Shown: positions 1 to 8,903 of the stretch, piece by piece
Layout of the letters: every line of letters starts with the position of its first letter
Numbering within the stretch: the first letter of the stretch is position 1
Translations under genes and position numbers: made by a program
The notes under the pieces: generated by a model
Databases searched by the model: none
What the model saw: the letters and a program-made list of their open reading frames with translations, nothing else
Told to the model about the DNA's origin: nothing
NCBI GenBank assembly: GCA_947084925.1
Contig: CAMTUJ010000027.1
Coordinates: forward strand, 65,550 to 129,549
From: JAGPUQ01 sp947084925
Lineage (GTDB): Bacteria; Pseudomonadota; Gammaproteobacteria; Pseudomonadales; Porticoccaceae
Length of the DNA stretch: 64,000 nt
Direction: 5' to 3'

Positions 1-803
1 CGTTGGCGTTCGGTTACCGAGATGGCATGACGCGCATCCAGCAGATTGAACGCGTGGGAGGCTTTCATCACCATCTCGTAGGCGGGCAGCGGCAGGCCGG
101 CGGCGACCAGGCGTGCGCTCTCGCTCTCGCTATGGTCGAAAGCGCGGGCCAGGAATGTCACATCGGCCTCCTCGAAATTGAAGCGCGACATCTCGACCTC
201 GTTCTGGTGAAACACGTCGCCATAGGTGACGACGCCGCCGTCGGGCGCGCGGGTCCACACCAGATCGAAAATGCTGTCCACGCCCTGCAGGTACATGGCC
301 AGGCGTTCGAGGCCGTAGGTGATCTCGCCGGTCACCGGATAGCACTCCAGGCCGCCCACCTGCTGGAAGTAGGTGAACTGGGTCACCTCCATGCCGTTCA
401 GCCAGATCTCCCAGCCCAGCCCCCAGGCGCCCAATGTCGGCGATTCCCAGTTGTCCTCGACAAAGCGGATATCGTGAACGGCGGCGTCGAAGCCGAGTTC
501 GCGCAGGGACGCCAGATACAGTTCCTGAATATCGGGCGGCGAAGGTTTCAGCACGACCTGAAACTGGTAATAGTGCTGGAGTCGGTTGGGGTTCTCGCCG
601 TAGCGGCCGTCGGCCGGGCGCCGACAGGGTTGCACATAGGCGCTGTTCCAGGTTTCCGGCCCGATGGCGCGCAGGAACGTGGCAGGATGGAAAGTGCCGG
701 CGCCGACCTCCATGTCCAGCGGCTGCAAAATGACGCAGCCCTGGCGCGCCCAGTAGTTCTGGAGCGCTAGAATCAGACCCTGAAAAGTCGCGAGATCAGG
801 CAT
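1..803 (-). CDS. glyQ: glycyl-tRNA synthetase alpha subunit (C-terminus cut by window edge)
   Basis: Class II aminoacyl-tRNA synthetase alpha chain, which with GlyS forms the alpha2beta2 enzyme that charges tRNA-Gly with glycine in the cytoplasm. The minus strand reads from ATG at 803 (begins MPDLATFQGLILALQNYW) and stays open to the left edge, giving 267 complete codons of about 300. Family landmarks include QGCVILQPLDMEVGAGTFHP near residue 22, YVQPCRRPADGRYGENPNR and GWEIWLNGMEVTQFTYFQQ. glyS would be expected just beyond the left edge. The gene diverges from the metallo-hydrolase at 941, with about 137 bases between them. Family assignment is secure. Confidence 0.95.
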   Translation of the reverse strand, partial: MPDLATFQGLILALQNYWARQGCVILQPLDMEVGAGTFHPATFLRAIGPETWNSAYVQPCRRPADGRYGENPNRLQHYYQFQVVLKPSPPDIQELYLASLRELGFDAAVHDIRFVEDNWESPTLGAWGLGWEIWLNGMEVTQFTYFQQVGGLECYPVTGEITYGLERLAMYLQGVDSIFDLVWTRAPDGGVVTYGDVFHQNEVEMSRFNFEEADVTFLARAFDHSESESARLVAAGLPLPAYEMVMKASHAFNLLDARHAISVTERQ

Positions 804-940
804 CGCCACAGCGCCGCCCCCTGGTTCAAGAGCCGGCGATTATATCGGCACCCCCGGGGGGTGACGAGGGTGCGCGACAACACCCGGATGTTACGCTTCG
901 GTTGTCGCTCTGCGCGGAAACCACCAACAGGAGCCGGAAT

Positions 941-1861
941 ATGAAGACCAAGAGGGCAATGACAGCTAACTGGCGGTTCAATCTGGGGTTGTTGGCGATC
1001 ATCTGGGGTGCGACGCCGTTCAGCCGAGCGGCCGACCACTGGGATTCCGTGGCGATCGAAACGGTCCCGGTCGGCGCGGGGATCTATATGTTGACCGGCG
1101 AGGGCGGCAACATCGGTGTCTCGGTGGGCGTGGACGGAACCCTTATCATCGACGATCAGTACGCGCCCCTGGCGGGCAAGATCGAGACCGCGCTCAACCG
1201 ACTCGCCCAAGGGGTCCCGAGATTTCTCGTCAATACCCATTGGCACGGCGATCATGCCGGTGGCAACGAACACTTCGGGCGGGCGGGCGCCATCATCGTC
1301 GCCCACGCCAAGGTACGCCAGGCACTGAAAACCGAGAAAACCATCCCGCTGTTCAATATGCACAAACCGCCCTCGCCGCGCGCGGCCCTGCCTGTGGTCA
1401 CCTTCGACGATCGCATGATGCTGCACTGGAACGACCATGAGATCGTCTTATTGCATGCGCCCAATGCACACACCGACGGCGACGTCATCGTGCATTTTCG
1501 CGATGCCAATGTGATCCACATGGGAGATACCTTTTTCAATGGTTTTTACCCGTTCATCGATACCGGCTCCGGCGGCAGTATCGCTGGCATGATCGCGGCC
1601 GCGGAGCGGGTGCTGGCGATCGCCGATGAGCACACCAGGATCATCCCGGGCCACGGCCCGCTCGCCGACCGCGCTGCGTTAATGGCCTATCGCGACATGC
1701 TGGTGATCGCGGAGCGGGAAATCCGGGTCCTGCGCGATGCCGGCAAGACACCAGACGAAATTGTCGCGGCCAAGCCCACGGCAGCGCTCGATCCGGACTG
1801 GGGTAAAGGTTTTCTCGCTCCGGATGTCTGGGTGCGTATCCTGGCAAGCGGGATGCCCTGA
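941..1861 (+). CDS. secreted metallo-beta-lactamase-fold hydrolase
   Basis: A 306-residue protein with an N-terminal signal peptide (positive MKTKRAMTANWR, then a hydrophobic stretch ending near SRAA) and one metallo-beta-lactamase domain. The metal-binding motif is NTHWHGDHAGGNEHF (HxHxDH), followed by a later histidine in HAPNAHTDGD, GDTFFNGFYPFID and IPGHGP, so the dinuclear zinc site looks complete. The ATG at 941 was chosen because an AGGAG lies about 8 bases upstream; an in-frame start at 902 has no such support and would add residues before the signal peptide. The protein is probably periplasmic. Substrate is unknown: the fold includes beta-lactamases, quinoprotein-relay proteins and other hydrolases, so antibiotic resistance should not be assumed. 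Confidence 0.8.
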   Translation: MKTKRAMTANWRFNLGLLAIIWGATPFSRAADHWDSVAIETVPVGAGIYMLTGEGGNIGVSVGVDGTLIIDDQYAPLAGKIETALNRLAQGVPRFLVNTHWHGDHAGGNEHFGRAGAIIVAHAKVRQALKTEKTIPLFNMHKPPSPRAALPVVTFDDRMMLHWNDHEIVLLHAPNAHTDGDVIVHFRDANVIHMGDTFFNGFYPFIDTGSGGSIAGMIAAAERVLAIADEHTRIIPGHGPLADRAALMAYRDMLVIAEREIRVLRDAGKTPDEIVAAKPTAALDPDWGKGFLAPDVWVRILASGMP

Positions 1862-1938
1862 AAGCAGCGTAAACGGACCCGCCCCGTGAAGGATGGTGGT
1901 GAAGGTCATGCGGGCCGGAGCGCGGACGAGACATGGCG

Positions 1939-1978
1939 TTGACACACGATTGTCACATTTCATTCATAGTCTGGTCAT
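1939..1978 (+). promoter_or_regulatory. Pho box array upstream of pstS (PhoB binding site)
   Basis: Four 7-base units in exact 11-base phase: TTGACAC (1939-1945), TTGTCAC (1950-1956), CATTCAT (1961-1967) and TGGTCAT (1972-1978). The three units from 1950 each match 5 of 7 positions of the PhoB half-site CTGTCAT. Spacing of 7 plus 4 is the known Pho box geometry. The array ends about 50 bases before the pstS GTG, as expected when PhoB replaces a -35 element; a weak -10-like TCTAGG lies near 1987. The function is inferred from pattern and position. Confidence 0.75.
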
Positions 1979-2028
1979 CCTCCGCGTCTAGGCTGGCGCA
2001 GCGAAATCCCTCTCACAGGAGATAAAGT

Positions 2029-3099
2029 GTGAAAGCTACCCTCAGAAACAGTATTTGCGGTTTGGGCGTTGGTGCCGCGCTGGCGTTGGTCGGCACCAGC
2101 GCATTCGCGCAGTCGCGGGACACCATCAGCATCGTCGGCTCCTCGACGGTGTATCCGTACGCCACCGTGGTGGCCGAGCGCTTCGGCAAGGCCAACAATG
2201 GTGCGACTCCCAAGGTGGAATCCACCGGCACCGGCGGTGGCCTGAAACTGTTCTGCGGTGGCGTGGGCACCGGTCATCCGGACATCGCCAACGCTTCCCG
2301 CCAGATCAAGAAGTCCGAATTCGACGAGTGTCAGGCGAACGGCGTGAAGGAAATCATCGAAATCCAGATCGGCTTTGACGGCATCGTGGTGGCCAAATCG
2401 ATCAAGGGAGCGCCGCTGCAACTCACCACCAAGGACATCTATCTGGCTTTGGCGAAGGGCATTCCCGCAAAGTACGGCCCGAAGCTGGTGCCCAACCCCA
2501 ACAAAACCTGGAAGGACGTCAACCCCGCCTTGCCCGACACCAAGATTGAAGTGCTGGGACCGCCGCCCACCTCTGGCACCCGCGATGCCTTTGTCGAGCT
2601 GGCCATGGAATCCGGTTGCAGTTCCTTCGAGTGGATCAAGGATTTGAAGAAAGTGAACGAGGCAGAATACAAAAATATCTGCCACACCCTGCGTGAAGAC
2701 GGCGCTTTCGTGGAAGCAGGCGAAAACGACAACCTGATCGTGCAGAAGCTGGTTGCCAATCCCAACGCACTGGGCGTGTTTGGCTTCAGTTTCCTGGAGC
2801 AGAATAGTGACAAGGTGCAGGGCACCGCCATCGGCGGAGTTGCTCCCAGTTTCGACAGCATCGCCAACAAATCGTATCCGGTGTCGCGGTCGCTCTTTAT
2901 TTATGTCAAGAAAGCGCACATCGGCGTGGTACCGGGCATCGAGGGCTTTCTGGCCGAATTCACCAGCGAAAAGGCCTGGGGCGACGATGGCTATCTGACT
3001 GAAAAGGGCTTGACTCCGCTGCCGGCGCCGCTGCGCGCAACCATGGCCGCGAAAGCCGCCAACAAGGTGACTATGGGCGGAGCGGCGGGGCTCAAGTAA
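2029..3099 (+). CDS. pstS: periplasmic phosphate-binding protein PstS
   Basis: Substrate-binding protein that captures inorganic phosphate in the periplasm and hands it to PstCA. The protein has 356 residues. The signal peptide ends at about TSAFAQ; the mature chain opens with ISIVGSSTVYPY, the phosphate-loop motif of the family, followed by STGTGGGLKLFCGG and a TSGTRDAF segment. The start is GTG with AGGAG 7 bases upstream. It is the first gene of pstSCAB-phoU, just downstream of the Pho box array, and a hairpin terminator follows it, which should make PstS more abundant than the membrane components. It belongs to the larger PstS type found with long PstC/PstA. Confidence 0.93.
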   Translation: MKATLRNSICGLGVGAALALVGTSAFAQSRDTISIVGSSTVYPYATVVAERFGKANNGATPKVESTGTGGGLKLFCGGVGTGHPDIANASRQIKKSEFDECQANGVKEIIEIQIGFDGIVVAKSIKGAPLQLTTKDIYLALAKGIPAKYGPKLVPNPNKTWKDVNPALPDTKIEVLGPPPTSGTRDAFVELAMESGCSSFEWIKDLKKVNEAEYKNICHTLREDGAFVEAGENDNLIVQKLVANPNALGVFGFSFLEQNSDKVQGTAIGGVAPSFDSIANKSYPVSRSLFIYVKKAHIGVVPGIEGFLAEFTSEKAWGDDGYLTEKGLTPLPAPLRATMAAKAANKVTMGGAAGLK

Positions 3100-3125
3100 G
3101 CTTCCCGTCCCGGAGCCGACACGAG

Positions 3126-3150
3126 GGCCCGGCTCAGGCCGGGCCTTTTT
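3126..3150 (+). terminator. hairpin terminator/attenuator between pstS and pstC
   Basis: Eight-base perfect stem GGCCCGGC (3126-3133) with GCCGGGCC (3138-3145), loop TCAG, then five T. It lies 26 bases after the pstS stop and inside the operon, so it probably acts by partial termination, lowering expression of pstCAB-phoU relative to pstS. Confidence 0.8.
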
Positions 3151-3216
3151 GATGTTCAGGCACACTACTTTCGAGCCCGGCACCATTGGGTACGACACGG
3201 CGGCAGGCGATGGCAG

Positions 3217-4605
3217 ATGTCTCTGGTTAACCTGATCATCACACTGGCGCTGCTGATCGCAGTGGCGTACTTCTGGGCGCACAGTCGTTCGTTGGCGCTT
3301 GCCAAACCCCTGGGTGGTATTCGCCATCTGCATTCACTGCCGCTCTACTACGGATTGCGCGGTGCGGTCTGGTGCGGGCTCCCGGCACTCGTCGTTCTTT
3401 GTCTGTGGCTGATGTTCGACGACCCCGTGGTGCAGTCGCTGGTGCTGGCGGGGCTGCCGGCGGACGCGGTGCCTTCAGGACCCGCGGAGCGCAGCCTCTT
3501 GCTGAGCACCGTCGTCAATGTGGCGAGCGGTGCATTGCCGGTCGCCGACCAGCCGGCCGCGGTGGCGGCGGCGGCGGAACGCTACAACGCGCTGCGCGGC
3601 ACCGGCCAACTGCTGATTGCGGTCATCACCCTGGGCGTTGCGATCAGCGGTCTGCTCTGGGGTGTGCGGCGGATGTCCCCGCAGTTGCGCGCTCGCCAGG
3701 AGGTGGAGAGGGTATTTCGCTGGGCGCTGCTGGCCTGCGCCAGCATTGCCATTTTTGCCACCCTTGGCATCGTGGTGTCGGTGCTGTTCGAGGCGCTGCG
3801 CTTCTTCGAGGCGGTGCCGCTCACCGACTTTCTGTTCGGGCTCGAATGGAGCCCGCAGACGGCAATCCGCGCGGATCAGGTGGGAAGCTCGGGTGCTTTC
3901 GGTGCGGTGCCTTTGTTCATGGGCACCCTGTTGATTTCCGCCATTGCACTGCTGGTGGCAGTGCCGGTGGGTCTGATGTCCGCCATTTATCTGGGCGAAT
4001 ACGCGGGTCCGCGGCTCCGCAATATCGCCAAGCCGGCCCTGGAAATTCTTGCCGGGGTGCCGACCGTGGTCTACGGCTTCTTTGCGGCGCTTTCGGTGGC
4101 GCCTTTTATCCGCGATCTGGGCGCGAGCCTGGGGCTTTCAGTCTCGTCCGAAAGCGCATTGGCCGCGGGTCTGGTGATGGGCGTGATGATCATTCCCTTT
4201 GTCTCGTCGCTCGCCGATGACGTCATCACGGCGGTGCCCCGTAGCCTGCGCGATGGCTCGCTGGCGCTGGGAGCGACCCGCTCCGAAACCGTGAAAAAAG
4301 TGATCATCCCCGCCGCCCTGCCCGGCATCGTCGGCGGTGTGCTCCTGGCCGCCTCGCGCGCCATTGGCGAGACCATGATTGTGGTCATGGCGGCGGGGAT
4401 GGCGGCACGACTCACGCTCAACCCGCTGGAAGCGGTGACCACGGTTACGGTCCAGATCGTGACCCTGCTGGTGGGGGACCAGGAGTTCGATAGCCCGAAA
4501 ACCCTCGCTGCCTTTGCGCTGGGGCTGATGCTGTTTCTGATCACGCTGTTGCTCAATGTGATCGCACTGTACATCGTGAAAAAGTATCGGGAGCTCTATG
4601 ACTGA
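3217..4605 (+). CDS. pstC: phosphate ABC transporter permease PstC (long form)
   Basis: Inner-membrane permease of the high-affinity phosphate transporter. It has 462 residues against about 320 for the E. coli protein; the extra length is N-terminal, with additional hydrophobic segments (residues 3-20 and about 50-70) and a periplasmic loop before the ABC permease core. The core carries the ATPase-contact EAA-like loop around SLRDGSLALGATRSETVKKV, and AIGETMIVVMAAG. The start ATG at 3217 was preferred because an ATG at 3210 in another frame closes at once. The stop overlaps pstA by 8 bases, implying translational coupling. Confidence 0.92.
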   Translation: MSLVNLIITLALLIAVAYFWAHSRSLALAKPLGGIRHLHSLPLYYGLRGAVWCGLPALVVLCLWLMFDDPVVQSLVLAGLPADAVPSGPAERSLLLSTVVNVASGALPVADQPAAVAAAAERYNALRGTGQLLIAVITLGVAISGLLWGVRRMSPQLRARQEVERVFRWALLACASIAIFATLGIVVSVLFEALRFFEAVPLTDFLFGLEWSPQTAIRADQVGSSGAFGAVPLFMGTLLISAIALLVAVPVGLMSAIYLGEYAGPRLRNIAKPALEILAGVPTVVYGFFAALSVAPFIRDLGASLGLSVSSESALAAGLVMGVMIIPFVSSLADDVITAVPRSLRDGSLALGATRSETVKKVIIPAALPGIVGGVLLAASRAIGETMIVVMAAGMAARLTLNPLEAVTTVTVQIVTLLVGDQEFDSPKTLAAFALGLMLFLITLLLNVIALYIVKKYRELYD

Positions 4606-5881
4606 GCACAAGGCTTCCACGGCGGAGATCATTCGCGCCAGTCTCAAACGCCGCTACCGCGCGGAACGGCGATTCCGGCTGTACGGCATCCTGGCGGTCT
4701 CCTTCGGACTGCTCGCGGTGCTGCTCCTCCTCACGGACATCATCGGCAAGGGCCACGGGGCTTTCCGGCAGACCTATGTGCAGTTGCTGATCCACTACGA
4801 CCCGGACGTGCTCGGCATCGCCAGCGCCACCGACCCCGCGGCGTTGGCGCTCGGGGATTACGAGGCGCTGGTGCGCCAGGCGCTGCACCAGCGCTTTGGC
4901 GAGCCTGTGGAGCGTGCCGGGCGGCGGGAACTGCACGCGCTCATCAGCAACGCTGCCGGCTACGAGTTGCAGGATCGCTTGCGGGCCAACCCCGCGTTGC
5001 TGGGTGCCAGCGAGACGCTCTGGCTGCTCGCCGATGATGATATCGACGCCTGGTTCAAAAGCCGTGGCGGCGGCGCCGAGTTCACCAGCAGAATGGGCGA
5101 GCGGAAGCTTGCGTGGGTGGACAGTCTGCTCGAGAAGGGCGAAATCGCCCTCCACTTCAATCTTGATTTCTTTACCCGGGGGGATTCCCGCGAGCCCGAG
5201 CAGGCCGGCATCGGCGGTGCGGTCAAGGGCTCCCTGCTGACGCTCGCGATCACCCTGTTGCTGTCCTTTCCGATCGGTGTTGCGGCGGCAATTTATCTGG
5301 AGGAGTTCGCACCGCAAAACCGCTGGACCGATTTCATTGAAGTCAACATCAATAATTTGGCGGCAGTACCATCTGTCATCTTCGGCTTGTTGGGCCTCGC
5401 GGTGTTCATCAATTTTTTCCACATGCCGCGCTCGGCCCCCGTACTGGGCGGCGTGGTGCTTGCCCTGGTGACCTTGCCGACCGTGATCATTTCCAGTCGC
5501 GCCGCCATCAAGTCCGTGCCGCCGTCAATCCGGGAAGCCGCGCTCGGCGTCGGTGCTTCCCGCATGCAGGTGGTACTCGGCCATGTACTGCCGCTGGCCA
5601 TGCCCGGCATGCTGACCGGAGCCATCCTGGGCATGGCCCGTGCGCTCGGCGAAAGCGCCCCGCTGCTGATGATCGGCATGGTGGCGTTCATCGTTGATGT
5701 ACCGCACGGCTTCACGGACCCCGCCACGGTGCTTCCGGTGCAGATTTTCCTGTGGGCAGACAGTCCCGAGCGCGCGTTTGTCGAGAAAACTTCCGGCGCC
5801 ATCATGGTGTTGCTGGCGTTTCTCACCTTGATGAACGCATTGGCAGTAGTATTGCGCAAGCGCCTCGAACGGCGCTGGTGA
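4598..5881 (+). CDS. pstA: phosphate ABC transporter permease PstA (DUF3333 form)
   Basis: Second permease subunit, 427 residues. An N-terminal extension of about 200 residues (one membrane segment near residues 28-48 and a large soluble loop) corresponds to the DUF3333 region of long PstA proteins; the transport core begins near GAVKGSLLTLAITLLLSFP and has the EAA-like loop SIREAALGVGASRMQVV and ALGESAPLLMIGM. A GGGAG sits just before the ATG, inside the end of pstC. It pairs with the equally long PstC, and the two extensions probably pack together on the periplasmic side. Confidence 0.92.
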   Translation: MTEHKASTAEIIRASLKRRYRAERRFRLYGILAVSFGLLAVLLLLTDIIGKGHGAFRQTYVQLLIHYDPDVLGIASATDPAALALGDYEALVRQALHQRFGEPVERAGRRELHALISNAAGYELQDRLRANPALLGASETLWLLADDDIDAWFKSRGGGAEFTSRMGERKLAWVDSLLEKGEIALHFNLDFFTRGDSREPEQAGIGGAVKGSLLTLAITLLLSFPIGVAAAIYLEEFAPQNRWTDFIEVNINNLAAVPSVIFGLLGLAVFINFFHMPRSAPVLGGVVLALVTLPTVIISSRAAIKSVPPSIREAALGVGASRMQVVLGHVLPLAMPGMLTGAILGMARALGESAPLLMIGMVAFIVDVPHGFTDPATVLPVQIFLWADSPERAFVEKTSGAIMVLLAFLTLMNALAVVLRKRLERRW

Positions 5882-5894
5882 AGGAGGCAGCGAG

Positions 5895-6764
5895 ATGACA
5901 ACGGCAGCACTGGATTCAGCCTCGGCGGCGGCAGCGCCGGGCCGCCACCGCGTTACCGAGTTCAGCGAGCTGCTGACTCAGCGCACGACGGGCAAACCTT
6001 TCGTCGACGCTGCCAAGATGCGGACCCGCAACGTGAATGTCTACTATGGCGAGAAACAGGCGATCTTCGATGTCGGGCTGGATATCGGCCGCAATCAGGT
6101 CATCGCCATGATCGGTCCCTCGGGCTGCGGCAAGTCCACCTTTCTGCGTGCCCTGAACCGCATGAACGACACGGTGATCGGTTGTCGCGTCACCGGGGAA
6201 TTTCTGCTCGACGACGAAGACATCTATGCGCCGAAAATGGATCCGGTGGCGCTGCGGGCGCGGGTGGGCATGGTATTTCAGAAGCCCAATCCCTTTCCGA
6301 AAAGCATTTACGACAACGTTGCCTACGGTGCAAAACTGCACGGACTGGCAAGTCGGCGTATCGAGCTGGATGAAGTCGTCGAGGGCAGCCTGCGCAAGGC
6401 GGGTCTGTGGGACGAGGTAAAGGATCGCCTCGTCCAGCCCGGCACCGGCCTGTCCGGCGGTCAACAGCAGCGGCTGTGCATTGCCCGCGCGATCGCCATC
6501 AATCCGGAAGTGATCCTGATGGACGAACCCTGTTCCGCGCTGGATCCCATCGCCACCGCGCGGGTCGAAGAACTGATCGCGGAGCTGGCGGAAAATTACA
6601 CCATCGCCATCGTCACGCACTCGATGCAGCAGGCGGCCCGGGTCTCGCATCGCACCGCTTACTTTCATCTCGGCAAGCTGATCGAAGTGAACGATACTCA
6701 GACGGTATTCACCTCGCCGCAGCATGAATTAACCGAGGCCTACATCACTGGACGTTTCGGCTGA
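5895..6764 (+). CDS. pstB: phosphate ABC transporter ATPase PstB
   Basis: Cytoplasmic ATPase that powers phosphate import, 289 residues. Walker A is GPSGCGKST near residue 74, the Q-loop lies in VFQKPNPFPKSIYDNV, the signature is LSGGQQQRLCIARAIA, Walker B is VILMDEP, and the switch histidine is in IVTHSMQQA. About 35 residues precede the usual PstB start (MRTRNVNVYYGEK); this extension is low-complexity and Ala-rich at its head. AAGGAGG is placed about 9 bases before the ATG. PstB together with PhoU also relays phosphate status to PhoR. Confidence 0.94.
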   Translation: MTTAALDSASAAAAPGRHRVTEFSELLTQRTTGKPFVDAAKMRTRNVNVYYGEKQAIFDVGLDIGRNQVIAMIGPSGCGKSTFLRALNRMNDTVIGCRVTGEFLLDDEDIYAPKMDPVALRARVGMVFQKPNPFPKSIYDNVAYGAKLHGLASRRIELDEVVEGSLRKAGLWDEVKDRLVQPGTGLSGGQQQRLCIARAIAINPEVILMDEPCSALDPIATARVEELIAELAENYTIAIVTHSMQQAARVSHRTAYFHLGKLIEVNDTQTVFTSPQHELTEAYITGRFG

Positions 6765-6774
6765 GGAGGTTGTC

Positions 6775-7473
6775 ATGGAAAAAGTGTCGCTCGACCAGCA
6801 CATCTCGCGCCAGTTCAACGCCGATCTTGAGCATCTCAAAAGCCAGACCCTGGCGATGGGCGGCATGGTGGAGAAACAGCTTCACGATGCCATGATGGCG
6901 CTGGAGAACGCGGACAGCGAGCTCGCGATGCAGGTACTCGAGGCCGAGAAAAAGATCGATGAGATGGAACTCATCATCGATGATGCCTGCACTACCATCA
7001 TTGCCCGCCGCCAGCCGGCGGCAACCGATTTGCGGATGATCCTGGCGGTGAGCCGCTCGGTGCGCGACCTCGAGCGCATCGGCGACGAAGCCCAGCGCGT
7101 CGCCAAAATGGCGATCGGGCTCAGCGAGGAAGGGCTGGCACCACGCGGCTACGTCGAGGCACGCCATATCGCCAACGGCGTGCGCGAAACCTTGCGCGGC
7201 TGTCTGGATGCCTTCAGTCGCTTCGACGCCCGGGCCGCGCGCGAGACCATGGCCAAGGACAAGCAGATCGATCTCGACTACCGCTCCGCGGTGCGGGAGC
7301 TGGTCACCTACATGATGGAAGATCCCCGCAGCATCTCCCGGGTCATGAACGTGCTCTGGGCACTGCGCGCGCTGGAACGTATCGGCGATCACGCCAAAAA
7401 CATCTGCGAACACATCGTGTTTCTGGTGGAAGGCAAGGACATTCGCCACGTGCATCCCGACGAACTGGAGTGA
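6775..7473 (+). CDS. phoU: phosphate signalling protein PhoU
   Basis: Negative regulator that links the Pst transporter to the PhoR kinase. The 232-residue protein is all helical with two PhoU repeats; metal-binding helices contain LERIGDEAQRVAKMA (about residue 100) and LERIGDHAKNICEHIVF (about 200), each with the family E/DxxxD pattern. GAGGAGG lies before the ATG, 10 bases after pstB. It is last in the operon and only 14 bases from the convergent M48 gene stop. Confidence 0.95.
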   Translation: MEKVSLDQHISRQFNADLEHLKSQTLAMGGMVEKQLHDAMMALENADSELAMQVLEAEKKIDEMELIIDDACTTIIARRQPAATDLRMILAVSRSVRDLERIGDEAQRVAKMAIGLSEEGLAPRGYVEARHIANGVRETLRGCLDAFSRFDARAARETMAKDKQIDLDYRSAVRELVTYMMEDPRSISRVMNVLWALRALERIGDHAKNICEHIVFLVEGKDIRHVHPDELE

Positions 7474-7487
7474 GTGGATACAGCCTG

Positions 7488-8750
7488 TCAGCGGACAACG
7501 CCCAGGTGCTCCCGCGCCCGCTGGCCGATGGCGCCATTGTCGGCTGCCGCTTCCCGATAGTAGATGTCGGCCTGGCGGAGGGCACCGTTCGCCTCCGCAA
7601 TTTCCCCCAGATACAGGCTGGCGAGCGGCGTCGGCAGTAGCCGGCGGCTTTCTTCCAGATCGCGCTGCGCCTCCTGGTACTGTTTGCGCTCGAATCTCAG
7701 CGCCCCGCGCACCAGGTGGTGGCGGTAGTAGCCGGGATTGCGGCTGATCGCGGCGGTGAAATCGGCGTCGGCGTCCGACCATTGTTTCAGCATCACCCGC
7801 GCGTGACCGCGCGACTCCCAGAAGCGGCCTTCGCCGGGCTCGATGGCGATGGCCTGATCCAGATATTTGATGGCTTCATGCGCATCCTTGCGCTTCATGG
7901 CGGCTGATGCATTCGCCTCGGCCTCGTAGGCGGGAACATCCTTGCGCAACCGCGCGGTGGCACGCTGGTAGGCTTCCGCGTTGCGGGCGCCGCCCGGGGG
8001 GAAGTTCTGGGCGCGGCGCAGATTGGCGTTGACCCGCTCCTGCGACGGCGGGTGGCTGGCGAACAGGCCGCTGATGAAATCGGAGTTGCCGCCCGCGGCC
8101 AGTTTGACGAAGGTTTCCTGCACATCCACAGCGGCTTGCGGGTCGTAGCCGGCGCGCGCCATGTAATCCATGCCGTAGGCGTCGGCTTCAAGCTCCGCGT
8201 CGCGGCTGTAACGCGCCATCCAGGCTCCGGCACCCAGTTGCGCGGCCTGCCCGCCCAAATTGCCGAGCCCCGCCTGCTGTCCCGCGACGCCGAGCAGTTG
8301 CGCGCCCAGATTGATCAGCGAGCCCTTGCTCATCTGGCTGGCACTGTGGCGCGCGGCGGCGTGGACGATTTCGTGGCCGACCACGGCGGCCAGCTCGGCC
8401 TCGTCGCGAAGTTGCAGCAGCAATCCGCTGTTCACCGCGATCTTGCCACCCGGCAGCGCCCAGGCGTTGGGCACCGGGTTGTCCAGTACCACGAACTCAT
8501 AGGGCAGTTTCCGGTCGCTGCCGGCCGCGAGCCGGTTGCCCACCGCGCGCACATAATCCTGCAGCCTGGGATCGAGGTAGTAGGGTCCACCCTGGGATTG
8601 CTGTGCAGGGCCATACTGCTGTTCGCCGATGGCGATTTCCTCGCTGCCCGAGACCAGTGAAAGTTCTTCGCGGCCGGTGACCGGATTGGTGGCGCAGGCG
8701 CCGATGCCGAGCGACAGGGTGACAAGCAGTGCGAATCTGACGGCGGTCAA
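7488..8750 (-). CDS. M48-family metalloprotease lipoprotein with C-terminal TPR region
   Basis: Probable envelope quality-control protease of the LoiP/BepA type. The frame stays open far upstream, but the best start is TTG at 8750: AGGAG lies 8 bases before it and it yields a lipoprotein signal (LLVTLSLGIGAC, lipobox IGAC). The catalytic zinc motif is VVGHEIVHAAARH (HExxH), with the third ligand in ELEADAYGMDYMARAGYDP. The C-terminal 150 residues are tandem TPR-like helices (KYLDQAIAIEPGEGRFWESRG and following). The protein has about 420 residues. It could assist outer-membrane protein or LPS-assembly turnover, as BepA does; the combination of lipoprotein anchor plus TPR argues against naming it precisely. 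Confidence 0.85.
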   Translation of the reverse strand: MTAVRFALLVTLSLGIGACATNPVTGREELSLVSGSEEIAIGEQQYGPAQQSQGGPYYLDPRLQDYVRAVGNRLAAGSDRKLPYEFVVLDNPVPNAWALPGGKIAVNSGLLLQLRDEAELAAVVGHEIVHAAARHSASQMSKGSLINLGAQLLGVAGQQAGLGNLGGQAAQLGAGAWMARYSRDAELEADAYGMDYMARAGYDPQAAVDVQETFVKLAAGGNSDFISGLFASHPPSQERVNANLRRAQNFPPGGARNAEAYQRATARLRKDVPAYEAEANASAAMKRKDAHEAIKYLDQAIAIEPGEGRFWESRGHARVMLKQWSDADADFTAAISRNPGYYRHHLVRGALRFERKQYQEAQRDLEESRRLLPTPLASLYLGEIAEANGALRQADIYYREAAADNGAIGQRAREHLGVVR

Positions 8751-8903
8751 GCGAGGTACTCCTGGACTGGCGGCCGATGGTGGCTGGCTATAATGACCCG
8801 CGCGTCGCCACCGGGGTTCCGTCGTGGGCACAGGATCGCAATGGTAGCGGCAAATTCGCCGCGGGGAATGCCGGTGTGCGGCCGGAAAACGAGGTCGAGC
8901 AGC

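Noticed and set aside
941..1861. Antibiotic-resistance beta-lactamase
   Set aside because: The fold and zinc motif are present, but they are shared by many hydrolases and nothing in the sequence or context points to beta-lactams.
1975..3333. Open frame antisense to pstS
   Set aside because: No family features; pstS with signal peptide and phosphate loop occupies the other strand.
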